A DNA stretch of 7,444 nucleotides from DATCRE01 sp964235605 (GTDB lineage Bacteria > Bacteroidota > Bacteroidia > Cytophagales > Cyclobacteriaceae): NCBI GenBank assembly GCA_964235605.1, contig CAXSCR010000106.1, positions 1-7,444 of the forward strand, read 5' to 3'. The notes under the pieces were generated by a model, which was not told the origin of the DNA, did no database searches, and saw only the letters and a list, made by a program, of their open reading frames with translations. Each line of letters begins with the position of its first letter. The first letter of the stretch is position 1. This document shows, one piece after another, positions 6,001-7,444 of this stretch. Position numbers and translations under genes: made by a program.

Positions 6001-6966
6001 ATGAGTTTTTTAACTGATATTCCTACCGGGCAAGAAATTATACAGGCGTATGAACGCATTAAACCGTATGTTCATCACACTCCCGTTCTCTATTCTACAA
6101 GCATTAATGAAATAGCAGGCTGCTCCATTCTTTTTAAGTGTGAGAACTTTCAAAAAGTAGGTGCCTTCAAAGCACGCGGCGCTATGAATGCGGTGCTTTC
6201 TCTTTCTTCCGAAGAACGAAACAAAGGCATTGCCACCCACTCCTCAGGAAATCATGCCCAAGCCATAGCACATGCTGCTAAAATCATGAGCATCAAGTCT
6301 TACATTGTAATGCCCTCCACCGCTCCAGAAATAAAAAAGAAAGGTGTATTAGGTTACGGTGGTGAAATCTTTTCTTGTGAATCAACTTTACAATCGAGAG
6401 AGAAAACACTTGCCGATGTAGTTAGTAAAACCGGCGCGATTGAAATTCATCCCTTCAATAATTATGAAGTGATTACGGGGCAGGCGACCACCGCCTTAGA
6501 ATTTTTTGAAGAAGTAAAAAACCTAGATTTTATAGTTGCACCCGTGGGTGGGGGTGGTTTGCTAAGTGGTACTGCTTTATCAGCTAAGTACTTCTCTCCT
6601 CAAACAAAAGTAATAGCAGGCGAACCTGAAGGTGCTGATGATGCCTATCGTTCCTTTCGAAGCCGTAAGCCTGAAGTATCGCAAGCCAATTCGATTGCTG
6701 ATGGATTACTCACGTCATTAGGAAGTAAAACACTTCCTATTATTCTTGATCATGTTGAAGACGTAATCACTGTTTCAGATTCGGAAATTATTTCCGCCAT
6801 GCGCCTAATTTGGGAGCGGATGAAAATAATAATTGAGCCATCGTGCGCGGTGCCTTTCGCCGCTGTGTTAAAAAAGAAAGAGAAGTTTATGGGTAAACGG
6901 GTTGGGATTATTCTTTCTGGTGGAAACGTCGATTTTAAGAAAGTGGTTAAACTGTTTACTTCGTAA
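6001..6966 (+). CDS. PLP-dependent serine racemase / threonine dehydratase family enzyme
   Basis: A fold-type II pyridoxal-phosphate enzyme of the serine racemase / catabolic threonine-serine ammonia-lyase group. With the ATG start it is 321 aa. Lys57 in KVGAFKARGA is the Schiff-base lysine and SSGNHAQ (81-87) is the asparagine loop. Ser82 is at the position of the re-face base in eukaryotic serine racemase. The phosphate-binding loop PVGGGGLLSG is at 181-190. GEPEGADD (207-214) places Glu208, Ala212 and Asp214 where serine racemase binds Mg2+. LSGGN (305-309) holds the Ser that contacts the pyridine nitrogen. There is no C-terminal ACT domain, so it is not the isoleucine-regulated biosynthetic IlvA. 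A TTG at 5980 would add seven residues; I prefer the ATG, but the TTG cannot be excluded. It is 48 bases after ispH, and the next gene begins 2 bases after its stop. Racemase versus dehydratase activity cannot be told from sequence. Confidence 0.9.
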   Translation: MSFLTDIPTGQEIIQAYERIKPYVHHTPVLYSTSINEIAGCSILFKCENFQKVGAFKARGAMNAVLSLSSEERNKGIATHSSGNHAQAIAHAAKIMSIKSYIVMPSTAPEIKKKGVLGYGGEIFSCESTLQSREKTLADVVSKTGAIEIHPFNNYEVITGQATTALEFFEEVKNLDFIVAPVGGGGLLSGTALSAKYFSPQTKVIAGEPEGADDAYRSFRSRKPEVSQANSIADGLLTSLGSKTLPIILDHVEDVITVSDSEIISAMRLIWERMKIIIEPSCAVPFAAVLKKKEKFMGKRVGIILSGGNVDFKKVVKLFTS

Positions 6967-6968
6967 TC

Positions 6969-7313
6969 ATGGCGTTTGAGCATCGAAAGAGTCGGATTTT
7001 ACCTAGGAGACAATATTATTTGCGGGTATTGCGTTTTGCGTGCTTTGGCTTTATACTCATGGGCTTTTCGCTTGGATTAGGCCTATTAGGATACCACTAT
7101 ATCTGTCAACTCTCTTGGCTAGATTCATTACTAAATGCATCGATGATATTAACGGGGATGGGGCCAGTAGACCCTATGATTACAAATGACTCGAAAATAT
7201 TTGCTTCTCTCTATGCCCTATATAGTGGCGTAGCATTTCTCAGTATTGTTGCAACTTTCTTAGCTCCTGTTGTCCATCGATTCTTACATCGCTTACATGT
7301 AGACAATGAGTAA
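6969..7313 (+). CDS. Two-TM membrane protein with channel-like TGMGP pore motif, function unknown
   Basis: A 114-residue membrane protein. It has a basic N terminus (RKSR...PRRQYY, 6-17), a transmembrane helix at about 20-42, and a short amphipathic segment SWLDSLLNASMIL (49-61). A loop TGMGPVDP (62-69) follows, then a second helix at about 77-100 ending in a basic tail (HRFLHRLH, 103-110). The order helix, pore-like helix, glycine-containing loop, helix is that of two-TM potassium-channel pores, but the filter TVGYG is absent and TGMGP sits in its place. I recall similar uncharacterised bacterial proteins, but cannot name a family, so potassium transport is not claimed. The ATG lies 2 bases after the serine-racemase-like stop, implying co-transcription and probably coupled translation. 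TAA ends the gene. Confidence 0.75.
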   Translation: MAFEHRKSRILPRRQYYLRVLRFACFGFILMGFSLGLGLLGYHYICQLSWLDSLLNASMILTGMGPVDPMITNDSKIFASLYALYSGVAFLSIVATFLAPVVHRFLHRLHVDNE

Positions 7314-7444
7314 CGCTAGCAAAAGAAATGCAACGTCTTCAACTTAAAATTTTCAATAACGAGCTTCGAATTGAGCAAGTAAGGTGAAGTAGGGCTTGGT
7401 GAATAAGTATTAACTTATTGATTATCAAATAATTAAATGATAAT
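7314..7444. other. Gene-free tail with weak inverted repeats
   Basis: No supportable gene was found in either strand. Visible structure: AATAAGT-atta-ACTTATT (7402-7419, 7-bp stem), and ATTATCA (7421-7427) pairing with TGATAAT (7438-7444) at the window edge. An interrupted hairpin also spans 7337-7389 (CTTCA/TGAAG, ACTT/AAGT, TCAAT/ATTGA). None is followed by a proper T-run, so a terminator is not supported. The final ATG at 7437-7439 may or may not open the next gene. Confidence 0.4.

Noticed and set aside
7328..7387. 19-codon ORF (MQRLQLKIFNN...) after the last gene
   Set aside because: Too short, no ribosome site or family resemblance; likely chance.

Overview
The window looks like an ordinary chromosomal stretch of a member of the Bacteroidota, probably a Cytophagia-type lineage. 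The reasons are AT-rich DNA, A/T-rich leaders such as 'aaataaataatt' before ATG with few Shine-Dalgarno sequences, the long (about 400 aa) form of IspH, a short bacterial deoxynucleoside kinase, and a small DUF2158/YodC-like protein. This is recognition from memory, not a database result. No rRNA, tRNA, CRISPR, transposase or phage gene was seen.

Layout: (1) 42-1040, plus strand: a deoxynucleoside kinase with a TTG start, then a thioredoxin 21 bases downstream. (2) 1046-2642, minus strand: a small DUF3817 membrane protein that converges on the thioredoxin with only 5 bases between stop codons, and the 23S rRNA m5C methyltransferase RlmI. (3) 2643-2922: a divergent intergenic region. (4) 2923-4623, plus strand: an HtrA/DegP periplasmic protease followed by a 57-codon DUF2158-like protein, closed by a perfect 17-bp inverted repeat that is the best terminator candidate here. 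(5) 4735-7313, plus strand: ispH, a fold-type II PLP enzyme of the serine racemase/threonine dehydratase family, and a two-helix membrane protein only 2 bases after it. (6) 7314-7444: a gene-free tail with weak inverted repeats.

Most genes are housekeeping: dNTP salvage and thiol redox, rRNA modification, envelope protein quality control, isoprenoid synthesis, and amino-acid metabolism. I do not see a clear new multi-gene system. Two points stand out. First, the complete IspH reading frame has no ATG, GTG, TTG or CTG upstream of an internal ATG at 4975. Starting there would delete a cluster-ligating cysteine, so the gene apparently begins at an ATA codon (4735) or carries a sequence error. 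Second, the last gene encodes a potassium-channel-like two-TM/pore-helix layout whose selectivity filter is replaced by a TGMGP motif, and it is coupled tightly to the serine-racemase-like gene.
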